DNA of 64,000 nt from positions 1,178,001 to 1,242,000 of the forward strand of contig NZ_CP042304.1 of NCBI RefSeq assembly GCF_007859655.1, given 5' to 3'. Source of the DNA: Devosia ginsengisoli. GTDB taxonomy: Bacteria; Pseudomonadota; Alphaproteobacteria; Rhizobiales; Devosiaceae. Positions 33,968 to 42,131 of the stretch are shown piece by piece. Every line of letters begins with the position of its first letter. Position 1 is the first letter of the stretch. Both the position numbers and the translations under genes were made by a program. The notes beneath the pieces are model-generated. The model ran no database searches and was not told the origin of the DNA. It saw nothing but the letters and a program-made list of their open reading frames with translations.

Positions 33968-34726
33968 ATGACCGAACCTCTGTTTCCCAATCCCGTTGCC
34001 CATCGGGGCCTGCATGACCGCGCCAGCGGCGTCATCGAAAACAGCGCCAGCGCCTTCGAGGCCGCGATTCTCGCCGGCTTCGCCATCGAATGCGACGTGC
34101 AACTCACCAGCGACGGCGTGCCGGTCATCTTCCACGACGATGACATGAAGCGCCTGCTGGGCAAGGACGGCGCCGTGGCCGATTGCGCCGCCGCCGACAT
34201 CACCAGCGCCAAGCTGCTCGACAGCGCCGCCGGCGATTGCCCGCAGAAATTCACCGATTTCCTGGCTCAGATTGCCGGCCGTGCCCTGCTGCAGATCGAG
34301 CTCAAGCACCAGCGCGACACCACCGGCACCCAATTGCTGGCCCGTGCCGTGGCCGAGGCACTCAAGGCCTATGAGGGCCCGGTGACCGTGGAATCCTTCG
34401 ATCCGCACCTGCTGACGGCCATCCGCCAGTTCGGCTTTACCGGCCCGCGCGGCATCATCACCTATGACTACAAGCCCGACGGCTGGGACAGCCACCTGAC
34501 CGAAGAGCAGCGCTATACGCTCCGCCACCTGCTGCATTGGCACGAAACCCAGTTCGACTTCATCTCCTGCTCCCAGGATGCGCTGCAATTGCCGGCCATC
34601 GTCTTCTGGCGCGCTCTGGGCAAGCCGGTAACGGCCTGGACCGTCCGGAGCCAGGTCGAGGCCGACGCTGCCCTGCCCGGCGCCGATCAGATCGTCTTCG
34701 AGGGCTTTGCACCCAAATCCGCGTGA
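33968..34726 (+). CDS. glycerophosphodiester phosphodiesterase family protein
   Basis: 252 residues, GDPD family. The catalytic pattern is visible: PVAHRGLHDRASGVIENS (His-Arg) near residue 11, EAAILAGFAIECDVQLTSDG (ExD metal ligands), and VIFHDDDMKRL with the second His. A central LLQIELKHQ carries a further Glu/Lys. It would release glycerol-3-phosphate from glycerophosphodiesters. No signal peptide, so probably cytoplasmic. It has GAGGATGG before its ATG. Confidence 0.9.
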   Translation: MTEPLFPNPVAHRGLHDRASGVIENSASAFEAAILAGFAIECDVQLTSDGVPVIFHDDDMKRLLGKDGAVADCAAADITSAKLLDSAAGDCPQKFTDFLAQIAGRALLQIELKHQRDTTGTQLLARAVAEALKAYEGPVTVESFDPHLLTAIRQFGFTGPRGIITYDYKPDGWDSHLTEEQRYTLRHLLHWHETQFDFISCSQDALQLPAIVFWRALGKPVTAWTVRSQVEADAALPGADQIVFEGFAPKSA

Positions 34727-34805
34727 TCCGACGCGGCACCAAGCTTACAATGGCCGGCGAAAGGTCCTATCTTTAGCCGACCATTGACTCCCGCCGGGAT
34801 TTCCC

Positions 34806-35990
34806 TTGGCAGACCAGCCCACACTCCGCGCCACTATCCATCCCAGCACGGCGAGCATTCCCGCCGCCGTGTGGAACAGCCTTGTGCCATCGACCGATGG
34901 GCGCAGCGATAACCCGTTCCTCGACCACGCCTTTTTCCTGGCGCTGGAAGAATCCGGCTGCGCCACGGGCCGCACTGGCTGGCAGCCTCAACATATCCTG
35001 CTGAGCGACGACAGCGACCGTCCGCTGGGCCTGATGCCGCTCTTCCTCAAGTCGCACTCCATGGGCGAATATGTCTTCGACCACGGCTGGGCCGATGCGC
35101 TGGAGCGCGCCGGCGGCCACTATTACCCCAAGCTGCAATGCTCGGTGCCCTTCACCCCAGCCACCGCACCCAAGCTGCTGGTGCCCTCTAGCGACCCGAC
35201 GATCCGCGCCGCGCTGCTTTCGACGGCCCAGCAATTGGCTATCCAGCGCAACGCCTCGTCGGTCCACGCCACCTTTGTCCCGGAAGCCGAGGCCGAGGAA
35301 ATCGAAGCCGATGGCTGGCTCAAGCGCGCCGACACGCAGTTCCACTGGCACAACCAGGGCTTTGCCAGCTTCGACGACTTCCTCGAAACGCTCTCCTCTC
35401 GCAAGCGCAAGACCATCCGTCGCGAGCGGCGCGATGCGCTGGCCGATGGCCTGACGATCAAATGGCTTTCCGGCAGCGACCTGCGCGAAGAGCACTGGGA
35501 TGCGTTCTACGCCTTCTATGAGGATACCGGCGCCCGCAAATGGGGCCGGCCCTATCTCAACCGCGACTTCTTCTCACGGCTGAACGCAACGATGGCCGAC
35601 CGCATCGTGCTAATGCTGGCCTATGACGGACCTGAAGCCATTGCCGGCGCCATCAACTTCGTCGGCAAGGACCGCATTTTCGGCCGCAACTGGGGCTGCA
35701 CTCGCGAAGTGCCGTTTCTGCATTTCGAGCTCTGCTACTACCAGGCCATCGACTACGCCATCGCCCACAAGCTGGACGTGGTGGAAGCCGGTGCGCAGGG
35801 CGAACACAAGCTGGCGCGGGGCTATGCGCCGGCAACCACCTGGTCGACCCACTGGATCGCCCATCCCGGCCTGCGCGACGCCGTGGCTGACTACCTCGAT
35901 CACGAGCGCGCCTTGGTCGAGCGAAACCAGGAACTGCTCGAGCAGTTCACCCCCTTCCGCAAGGGCGAACGAACAGATCACAAGGACTGA
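34806..35990 (+). CDS. FemAB-like GNAT family protein
   Basis: 394 residues of the FemAB-like group (peptidogalycan biosynthesis/recognition, GNAT fold). Features: the start FLALEESGCATGRTGWQPQH, SLKLGLM-like LGLMPLFLKSHSMGEYVFDH, ETLSSRKRKTIRRERRDA near residue 205, GRNWGCTREVPFLHFELCYY near residue 300, and HKLDVVEAGAQGEHKLARGY. The family name implies a peptidoglycan or aminoacyl-transfer role, but substrates are unknown. A rare TTG start at 34806 (the codon after TTCCC) appears to be used; the ribosome site is not obvious. Confidence 0.88.
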   Translation: MADQPTLRATIHPSTASIPAAVWNSLVPSTDGRSDNPFLDHAFFLALEESGCATGRTGWQPQHILLSDDSDRPLGLMPLFLKSHSMGEYVFDHGWADALERAGGHYYPKLQCSVPFTPATAPKLLVPSSDPTIRAALLSTAQQLAIQRNASSVHATFVPEAEAEEIEADGWLKRADTQFHWHNQGFASFDDFLETLSSRKRKTIRRERRDALADGLTIKWLSGSDLREEHWDAFYAFYEDTGARKWGRPYLNRDFFSRLNATMADRIVLMLAYDGPEAIAGAINFVGKDRIFGRNWGCTREVPFLHFELCYYQAIDYAIAHKLDVVEAGAQGEHKLARGYAPATTWSTHWIAHPGLRDAVADYLDHERALVERNQELLEQFTPFRKGERTDHKD

Positions 35991-36048
35991 TCGAACTTCA
36001 GTTCGGGGCTACTTCCCTACCGCGCCTATCCACTTTATGTAGGAAGTC

Positions 36049-37173
36049 ATGATCTGGGACATTTTTGTATTCCTGCTGCAGGCCGCCCTTGTCTTTATCG
36101 TCTCGACGGCCCTGTTCGACGCGCTCCACTGGACGTTGCACAAGTGGGAAAGCTCGAAAATTCCGCTCTTGCGGACCTTTTCGTCCTGGCATTGGGTGCA
36201 TCACAAGTTTCTCGGTCTCGATATGCAGATCAACCCGGCCTATGCCCGGGCCAATATCTGGTTCCATATCCTGCCCGAATATCTGACCTCACTGGCCGGA
36301 ACCCTGCTTTTCCTTCTGGTCTTCCCCTGGCCGGTGATCGCCGCCGTAGCCGTCCTGCGCACGATCATGCTGGGCATGACGCTCCGCGAGGAAGGGCTGG
36401 ACTATAACCACATGTCGATGGACCGCGTCGGCGGCCAGCAGGGCCTGCTCTGGGTGGATAACAACTACCACGCCATGCATCACGTCTATCCGCACAACTT
36501 CTTCTCGTCCTTCGCCAATGTGTTCGACCTGATCTTCGGCACCACCTGCCAGATCAAGGGCCGCCGCTTCCTCGTGACCGGCGCCGGCGGCGCGTTCGGC
36601 TCGGCCATGGTGGACAAGCTGACCCGGCTGGGTGGCATAGTCGAAACCGCCAAGTCCGGCGTGGATTTCACCCAAGGCAACTACACCGCCATGCGCGAAA
36701 AGCTGGAACGGGCCGACGTTCTCGTGCTCTCCCATGGCGCCAAGACCGACGATTGCTGGAACGCCAACAATGTCACCTTCCGCGAGCTTACAGAGCTGTT
36801 CACCGAGATTGGCAAGACCCGCCTGGCCCCGCCCGAAGTCTGGGCGCTGGGCTCAGAGGTCGAATTCCATGGCGACATGGGCATGGACGAACTCAAGGCC
36901 TATTCCGCCTCCAAGCGCGCCTATGCCCTGCGCGCCCGCGACTATTACCGTTCCGATGCCCTGATCTACCGGCATATCGTGCCGTCATCCTTCACCTCTG
37001 CCATGGGCAAGGGCGCTATGAGCGCGGCGACGGCGGTCAATATCGCGCTGTTCTTTATCCGCCGCGGCTTCCGCTACGTGCCGGTCACCCTGACCGGGCT
37101 GGCCGTGCTCAACTATTTCCGTTTCCGTTTCTTCCAGAAGGAGCAGCCGGACCTTTCCCAGCCGGCGGAGTGA
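36049..37173 (+). CDS. sterol desaturase-like / short-chain dehydrogenase fusion
   Basis: 374 residues joining two parts. Residues 1 to about 165 are a fatty-acid hydroxylase/sterol desaturase-like membrane domain with His clusters HWTLHK, HWVHHKF and NNYHAMHH. After KGRRFLVTGAGGAFGSAM (near residue 175) comes a Rossmann NAD(P)-binding domain, with a YSASKRAYA motif carrying the usual Tyr-x-x-x-Lys. The tail has another hydrophobic stretch. Databases carry this architecture as a bifunctional desaturase/dehydrogenase; its substrate is unknown. Confidence 0.88.
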   Translation: MIWDIFVFLLQAALVFIVSTALFDALHWTLHKWESSKIPLLRTFSSWHWVHHKFLGLDMQINPAYARANIWFHILPEYLTSLAGTLLFLLVFPWPVIAAVAVLRTIMLGMTLREEGLDYNHMSMDRVGGQQGLLWVDNNYHAMHHVYPHNFFSSFANVFDLIFGTTCQIKGRRFLVTGAGGAFGSAMVDKLTRLGGIVETAKSGVDFTQGNYTAMREKLERADVLVLSHGAKTDDCWNANNVTFRELTELFTEIGKTRLAPPEVWALGSEVEFHGDMGMDELKAYSASKRAYALRARDYYRSDALIYRHIVPSSFTSAMGKGAMSAATAVNIALFFIRRGFRYVPVTLTGLAVLNYFRFRFFQKEQPDLSQPAE

Positions 37174-37176
37174 CCC

Positions 37177-37593
37177 ATGAGCTACGATCCGTCCAATATC
37201 TTCGGCAAGATCCTGCGCGGCGAAATCCCGGCCCACCGGGTCTATGAAGACGAAACCGCGCTGGTGATGATGGATATTTTCCCCCAGTCGCGCGGCCACA
37301 CACTGATCGTGCCCAAGGCCCCGTCACGCAATCTGCTCGACGCCGATCCGGCGGCCCTCGCGACGGTAATTCCGCTGGTGCAGAAAGTGGCCAATGCGGT
37401 CAAGCACGCCACCGGCGCCGATGGCATCCGCCTCGCCCAGTTCAATGAAGCACCGGCAGGCCAGACCGTGTTCCACCTGCATTTCCACGTCATTCCGGTC
37501 TATGAGGGCGTAGCCCTCGGCGCCCATGGCGGCGGCAAGGCTGACGACGCCGATCTTGCGGCCCTGGCCAGGGACATCGCCGCAGCGCTCTAG
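37177..37593 (+). CDS. HIT family protein
   Basis: 138 residues with the histidine triad HLHFHVIPVY near residue 95 and the N-terminal FGKILRGEIPAHRVYEDE. HIT proteins hydrolyse nucleotide-phosphate derivatives such as Ap4A or AMP-amides. It begins three bases after the desaturase-fusion stop and appears to be coupled to it. Its stop overlaps, on the opposite strand, the end of a 25-residue membrane peptide gene. Confidence 0.93.
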   Translation: MSYDPSNIFGKILRGEIPAHRVYEDETALVMMDIFPQSRGHTLIVPKAPSRNLLDADPAALATVIPLVQKVANAVKHATGADGIRLAQFNEAPAGQTVFHLHFHVIPVYEGVALGAHGGGKADDADLAALARDIAAAL

Positions 37594-37667
37594 CGCTGGC
37601 TTTGGCGGTCCTTCAGGGTCAGCACAGCCACGATGGCCATGGTTCCGATGATCATCAGCAGGGTCAT
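37590..37667 (-). CDS. 25-residue single-span membrane peptide
   Basis: A frame too short for usual gene finders: ATG at 37667, stop at 37590. GAGGAGGACTGCA immediately precedes the ATG, an excellent ribosome site. The peptide is MTLLMIIGTMAIVAVLTLK followed by a basic DRQSQR tail, a classic small inner-membrane peptide with a charged C-terminus. It sits 48 bases beyond the lolD stop, separated by a perfect palindrome, and is convergent with the HIT gene. No homologue is recognised. The ribosome site and amphipathic pattern are seen; function is unknown. Confidence 0.55.
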   Translation of the reverse strand: MTLLMIIGTMAIVAVLTLKDRQSQR

Positions 37668-37711
37668 TGCAGTCCTCCTCGTAAGAGGAACACGCAATGC
37701 GCCCTGTAGGT

Positions 37712-37732
37712 TCGATCACAAAGTGTGATCGA
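37712..37732. repeat. 9-bp palindrome over the lolD stop
   Basis: TCGATCACA-aag-TGTGATCGA, a perfect inverted repeat that includes the lolD stop codon. As RNA it makes a hairpin with a three-base loop but no T-run, so it may be a processing or weak termination signal. Confidence 0.45.
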
Positions 37733-38402
37733 CCACCAAACCGCCCTTGAGCGTCACGATCCGATCCGCCCGCCGCGCCAGGTCGTGGTTGTGCGTGGCG
37801 ATAAGCGCAGCGGCGCCTTCATTCTTGATCAGGTTGGCCAAAGCGGCGAACACCACGTCGCTGGTTTCCGGATCGAGATTGCCGGTCGGCTCGTCGGCCA
37901 GGATCACCTTGGGATGGTTGGCCGCGGCCCGGGCAATGGCGATGCGCTGCTGTTCGCCACCCGACAGTTCCGCCGGTCGGTGACTGGCGCGCGGCGCCAC
38001 CCCCAGCAGGTCCAGCAGCTCCATCGAGCGCCGGTCGGCATCCCCCTGGGACTTGCCCGCGATAAGCTGCGGCATGGTGATATTTTCGAGCGCCGTGAAC
38101 TCCGGCAGCAGGTGGTGGAACTGATAGACATAGCCCACCGTAGAGCGCCGCAATTGCGTACGGCCACGGTCCCCCAGCTTGCTGGTCGGAATGCCCATGA
38201 TGGCGACTTCACCGGATTGCGGGCTTTCGAGCAGGCCTGACAGGTGCAGCAGTGTGGATTTTCCGGCGCCTGATGGCGCCACCAGCGCCACCAGCTCGCC
38301 GCTGTTGACGGTCAGGTTGGCCGCTTCCAGCACGTGGACGATGCTCTCGCCCTGTCCGTAATGCCGATGAACGTCGGTCAGAACCAGATGCGGCTTACTC
38401 AT
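37716..38402 (-). CDS. lolD: lipoprotein-releasing ABC transporter ATP-binding protein
   Basis: LolD, the ATPase of the LolCDE complex that detaches lipoproteins from the inner membrane. 228 residues from ATG 38402 ([16 protein letters not shown]). Walker [15 protein letters not shown] near residue 40, [14 protein letters not shown] near residue 142, Walker [14 protein letters not shown] near residue 162, and the switch His in ATHNHD. The start overlaps the lolC stop by eight bases. Confidence 0.95.
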   Translation of the reverse strand: MSKPHLVLTDVHRHYGQGESIVHVLEAANLTVNSGELVALVAPSGAGKSTLLHLSGLLESPQSGEVAIMGIPTSKLGDRGRTQLRRSTVGYVYQFHHLLPEFTALENITMPQLIAGKSQGDADRRSMELLDLLGVAPRASHRPAELSGGEQQRIAIARAAANHPKVILADEPTGNLDPETSDVVFAALANLIKNEGAAALIATHNHDLARRADRIVTLKGGLVVDHTL

Positions 38403-39780
38403 AACGCAGGGCCTCGACCGGGTCATACTGGGCTGCGCGCCAGGCCGGATAAAGCGTCGCGAGGAAACTTAGGCCCAGCGCCAGCAACACCACCACCGTC
38501 ACTTCCACCGGATCGGTCTTGGATGGCAGCGAGGACAGGAAGAACACTTCGGGCGGGAAAATGGCCACACCCAGCGTGTTCGACACGAAGGCCCGCAACG
38601 GCTCGGCATTGGCCGCCACGATCAGCCCCAGCACCACGCCGCTCAGCGTACCGATAACGCCGATCGTCGTGCCGGTAATCGAGAATATCCGCATGATGGA
38701 GCCGCGCGTGGCGCCCATGGTGCGCAGCACGGCAATGTCCGAACTCTTGTCCTTCACCAGCATGATCAGGCTGGAAATGATGTTGAAGGCGGCCACCAGA
38801 ATGATCATCGACAGGATGGTGAACATCACCACCCGCTCCACCTGCAGCGCCGAGAAGAAGGTTTCGTTGCGCTGCTGCCAGTCGGTGAGGATCAGCGGCC
38901 GCGCCGATGGATCGGCCTGCAGGCGCTGGCGCATCACCGCGATATTGTCAGGATCGTCGATGAAGATTTCCGCAGCCGTCGCCTGGCCAACTCTATCGTA
39001 ATATTGCTCGAGCTGCTCATTGGTCAGCGGTGGATCAAGGGGGCCGGCCTGGGGCAGTTCCGCGCCCGGCTTCAACACCTCCTCGGTCAGCTTGAAATAA
39101 TCCTGCGCCGGCTCGAGCGGCATATACATAAAGAAGCTGTCGAACTCGACCATGCCCAGGTCGAAGATGACATTGACCGGATAGGACTTGATCTGCGGCG
39201 TCGAGCCGAAGGGCGTCATCGCGCCATTGGGATTGATGATCTGCACCTGATCGCCCAGCGACACGCCGAGCGTCTGCGCCAGGCGATAGCCGATGGCCAC
39301 GCCCTTGCTCTCGTCCCATGCGTCCCAACCGCCCTGTTCGGCGGCATTGTAGAGCAGCTTGAGCTTCTTGAGGTTTTCCTCGTCCATGCCGCGCACGGTG
39401 ACGCCGGTGGAACTGCCCTGCCCCGAGGCCAGCACCTGGCCCTCGACGAAATAGACGGCAAAGCTCACGCCGTCGATCTGTTCGAGCGCCGCCACCGTTT
39501 CCTTGTAGTCGGTGAATTCGCGCTCGATGGGATAGGCGGTGAAATGGCCGTTGAGGCCCAGGATCTTGGTCAGCAGCTCCGCGCGGAACCCGTTCATGAC
39601 CGACATGACGACAATCAGCGTCGCCACGCCGATGGCGACGCCGACCATGGTCAGGCTGGCGATCACCGAAATGAACGCCTCCTTGCGGCGCGCGCGCAGA
39701 TAGCGCCCCGCGATCATCCACTCGAAGCGCGAAAAGGCGCGTGTGCCCTTGTTCAGCAGAGGCGGCGCCGTATCGGTCAA
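38395..39780 (-). CDS. lolC: lipoprotein-releasing ABC transporter permease LolC/LolE
   Basis: 461 residues: an N-terminal span ([20 protein letters not shown]), a large periplasmic domain, and three C-terminal helices including [20 protein letters not shown], the coupling region to LolD. One permease gene is present, consistent with a single LolC/E-like protein acting as a homodimer in many Alphaproteobacteria. It overlaps proS by four bases (ATGA at 39777-39780). Confidence 0.94.
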   Translation of the reverse strand: MTDTAPPLLNKGTRAFSRFEWMIAGRYLRARRKEAFISVIASLTMVGVAIGVATLIVVMSVMNGFRAELLTKILGLNGHFTAYPIEREFTDYKETVAALEQIDGVSFAVYFVEGQVLASGQGSSTGVTVRGMDEENLKKLKLLYNAAEQGGWDAWDESKGVAIGYRLAQTLGVSLGDQVQIINPNGAMTPFGSTPQIKSYPVNVIFDLGMVEFDSFFMYMPLEPAQDYFKLTEEVLKPGAELPQAGPLDPPLTNEQLEQYYDRVGQATAAEIFIDDPDNIAVMRQRLQADPSARPLILTDWQQRNETFFSALQVERVVMFTILSMIILVAAFNIISSLIMLVKDKSSDIAVLRTMGATRGSIMRIFSITGTTIGVIGTLSGVVLGLIVAANAEPLRAFVSNTLGVAIFPPEVFFLSSLPSKTDPVEVTVVVLLALGLSFLATLYPAWRAAQYDPVEALRYE

Positions 39781-41126
39781 ATGTCGGTCTTTCGCTGCGG
39801 TTCGATGAGGCCCTTGAGTCGCGCCACGGCATCGGCGATCGGCAGCGTCTCGCGCTCGCCGGTCTTGCGATGCTTGATCTCGGCTTCACCCGCGGCCAGG
39901 CCGCGCGGTCCCAGGATGATCTGATAGGGAATGCCGATCAGGTCCGCCGTGGTGAACTTGGCGCCGGCGCCCTGGTCGCGATCGTCATAGAGCATGTCGA
40001 TACCGGCGGCGTTCAGTTCGTCATAGAGCCTGTTGCAAGCCGCGTCGCAGGCCGCATCGCCCGCCTTTAGATTGATCAGCACCGCCTCGAACGGCGCCAC
40101 GCTGACCGGCCAGACAATGCCGGCATCGTCGTGGAACGCCTCGATCAGCGCCGGCACCAGGCGGGTCGGCCCGATACCATAAGACCCCATATGCACCGTG
40201 ATTTCCTTGCCGTCGGGACCGGTCACGGTCGCCTTCATGGGTTCGGAATACTTGGTGCCGAAGTAGAAAATATGGCCGACTTCGATGCCGCGCGCCGAAA
40301 CCCGGAATTCCTCAGGCACGGCCGCTTCATATTCGGCCATGTCGACCATTTCCTCGGTCGCCGCATAGAGCGACGTCCAATCCTGGAAGATCGGGTTGAG
40401 ATCGCCGCGGAAATCGGTATCGGAACCCGGAATGGACTTGTCGAGCAGGCGCCGATCACAGAACACCGCGCTTTCGCCGGTATCGGCCAGCACGATCCAT
40501 TCATGGCTGAGATCGCCACCGATGGGGCCAGTATCGGCGCGCATGGGGATGGCGGTCAGGCCCATACGGGCATAGGTGCGCAGATAGGCCACGAACATGC
40601 GCTCATAAGCCTCGACAGCCGCTTCCTTGGTCAGATCGAAGGAATAGGCATCCTTCATCAGGAATTCCCTGGACCGCATGGTGCCAAAGCGCGGCCGCAC
40701 CTCATCACGGAACTTCCACTGGATGTGGTAGAGGTTCAGCGGCAGGTCCTTGTAGGACTTCACATAGGCCCGGAAGATGTCGGTTATCATCTCCTCATTG
40801 GTGGGGCCATAGAGGAATTCGCGCTCGTGCCGGTCCTCGATGCGCAGCATTTCCTTGCCATAGGCATCGTAGCGCCCGCTTTCGCGCCACAGGTCGGCCG
40901 ACTGGATGGTGGGCATGAGAAGCTGGATCGCGCCGGAGCGGTTCTGCTCCTCCTCGATGATCTTCTGCACCTTCATCAGCACCTTGTAGCCAAGCGGCAG
41001 CCACGAATAGAGGCCGGAAGCTTGCTGGCGGATCATGCCGGCGCGCAGCATCAGCCGATGCGAAACGATCTCGGCTTCCTTGGGCACGTCGCGCAGCACG
41101 GGCAGAAAATAGCGGGACAGGCGCAT
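39777..41126 (-). CDS. proS: prolyl-tRNA synthetase (short type without editing domain)
   Basis: 449 residues. Class II motif 1 region [15 protein letters not shown], motif 2 [20 protein letters not shown] near residue 150, and motif 3 ([16 protein letters not shown]) near residue 330. The length fits the alphaproteobacterial form that lacks the INS editing domain of E. coli ProRS. It couples to lolC downstream. Confidence 0.96.
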   Translation of the reverse strand: MRLSRYFLPVLRDVPKEAEIVSHRLMLRAGMIRQQASGLYSWLPLGYKVLMKVQKIIEEEQNRSGAIQLLMPTIQSADLWRESGRYDAYGKEMLRIEDRHEREFLYGPTNEEMITDIFRAYVKSYKDLPLNLYHIQWKFRDEVRPRFGTMRSREFLMKDAYSFDLTKEAAVEAYERMFVAYLRTYARMGLTAIPMRADTGPIGGDLSHEWIVLADTGESAVFCDRRLLDKSIPGSDTDFRGDLNPIFQDWTSLYAATEEMVDMAEYEAAVPEEFRVSARGIEVGHIFYFGTKYSEPMKATVTGPDGKEITVHMGSYGIGPTRLVPALIEAFHDDAGIVWPVSVAPFEAVLINLKAGDAACDAACNRLYDELNAAGIDMLYDDRDQGAGAKFTTADLIGIPYQIILGPRGLAAGEAEIKHRKTGERETLPIADAVARLKGLIEPQRKTDI

Positions 41127-41244
41127 GTAAACTCCGGGAAAACGTCAATCGACCTCGAGGCTTTTGTTGATGCCCACTCAAATCCTACTCGTCCATCCGA
41201 TGCAAGCATGGAAGCCATGCAGAATCTACGTGACAGGGAGAATT

Positions 41245-41273
41245 CTTGTTGTTAGGGTCCCTCGCAATAAAAC
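41245..41273 (+). promoter_or_regulatory. predicted promoter of candidate sRNA
   Basis: CTTGTT (41245-41250), 17 bases, TAAAAC (41268-41273). Start would be near 41279. Confidence 0.3.
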
Positions 41274-41278
41274 AAAGG

Positions 41279-41404
41279 CGGCCCAAACCGCCGGACGTCG
41301 ACAACGTCAAGGGAGGAGCGTTGGCAGCCGCTTTCGTAGCGCGCCTAAGACCAGCGTATTGTCGAACAAACTCAATTCAGCGGGGCCTTGTGCCCCGCTT
41401 TTTT
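41279..41404 (+). ncRNA. candidate small RNA upstream of mmcQ
   Basis: The 327-base gap between proS (leftward) and the mmcQ gene (rightward) contains a promoter-like element and, about 125 bases further, a strong terminator. Between them is a GGCGG-cccaaa-CCGCC hairpin and no convincing reading frame (frames through the region are arginine-rich and run through the terminator). A short independent RNA is the simplest reading, but it is not proven. Confidence 0.3.
41379..41404 (+). terminator. intrinsic terminator, plus strand
   Basis: AGCGGGGC-cttgt-GCCCCGCT followed by a run of T at 41399-41404. There is no annotated gene just before it on this strand. Confidence 0.85.
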
Positions 41405-41453
41405 GTTTCGGGCGCCGAAGGTAAGTTCGACCGGGGGATTGCGGGAGGTTTTG

Positions 41454-41780
41454 ATGGCCGATGGAGCCGATCTGAGACGCATGGCTTTGGCCCTGCCCGG
41501 AGCGAGCGAAGCCCCGCATTTTGACCGCGCGGCGTTCAGGGCGGATCGCATCTTCGTGACGCTCGATGCCGCCGGCCGGACCGCCAACTTCAAGTTCACC
41601 CCGGACGAGCAGGAATTCAAATGCCAGCTGGCGCCGGAGGTCTTTACACCAATCGACAACGGCTGGGGCCGCCAGGGCTGGACCATGGCTAAGCTGGCGG
41701 CAGCAAGCCTCGATGATCTGCAGGCGGCGCTGGAAATGGCCTACGCCCATGCCGTGGGCAAGCCGAAGCGCAAGCGCTGA
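41454..41780 (+). CDS. MmcQ/YjbR family DNA-binding-like protein
   Basis: 108 residues: LALPGASEAPHFDRAAFR near residue 10, RTANFKFTPDEQEF, then NGWGRQGWTMAKLAAASLDD, the CyaY-like fold of the YjbR/MmcQ family. GGGAGG lies before ATG 41454. It converges with the DUF1467 gene with only six bases between stops. Function unknown. Confidence 0.9.
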   Translation: MADGADLRRMALALPGASEAPHFDRAAFRADRIFVTLDAAGRTANFKFTPDEQEFKCQLAPEVFTPIDNGWGRQGWTMAKLAAASLDDLQAALEMAYAHAVGKPKRKR

Positions 41781-41786
41781 AACTGC

Positions 41787-42035
41787 TCAGCGGTTCCAGT
41801 AGTGATGCAGGGTCTCGTTGGTGAGGCCCCACAACAGCAGCGCTGTCAACGCCATGGCAATGGCCGTGGCAATCAGCACCCGTCGCAGCAGATGCGGCGT
41901 AATGGGCGCAGCAGGCTCGGTGCCGGATGTCACCTTGCCAACCTCGATCTGGCTGCGATTGCCGATCGACACGACGGTGACGAAGGTCAACCACCACATG
42001 ACGAAGAAGACGGCGATGATGGAGCCGATCTGCAT
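41787..42035 (-). CDS. DUF1467 family membrane protein
   Basis: 82 residues with two hydrophobic helices: IIAVFFVMWWLTFVTVVSI near the start and LIATAIAMALTALLLWGL near the end. The pattern is that of DUF1467 proteins, often found next to rnj and proS in Hyphomicrobiales. Function unknown. It lies 96 bases after rnj. Confidence 0.85.
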   Translation of the reverse strand: MQIGSIIAVFFVMWWLTFVTVVSIGNRSQIEVGKVTSGTEPAAPITPHLLRRVLIATAIAMALTALLLWGLTNETLHHYWNR

Positions 42036-42078
42036 GGCTTTTCCTTTCGCGGCGACATGTCCTCAATACGCCCGATGC

Positions 42079-42098
42079 CACCCCCGCGATAGCGGGGA
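42079..42098. repeat. short GC palindrome after rnj
   Basis: CCCCGC-gata-GCGGGG in the 96-base gap between rnj and the DUF1467 gene, without a T-run. Confidence 0.4.
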
Positions 42099-42131
42099 TG
42101 ACCGTTTCCTATTGCCGCAGCCGTCGTGCAC

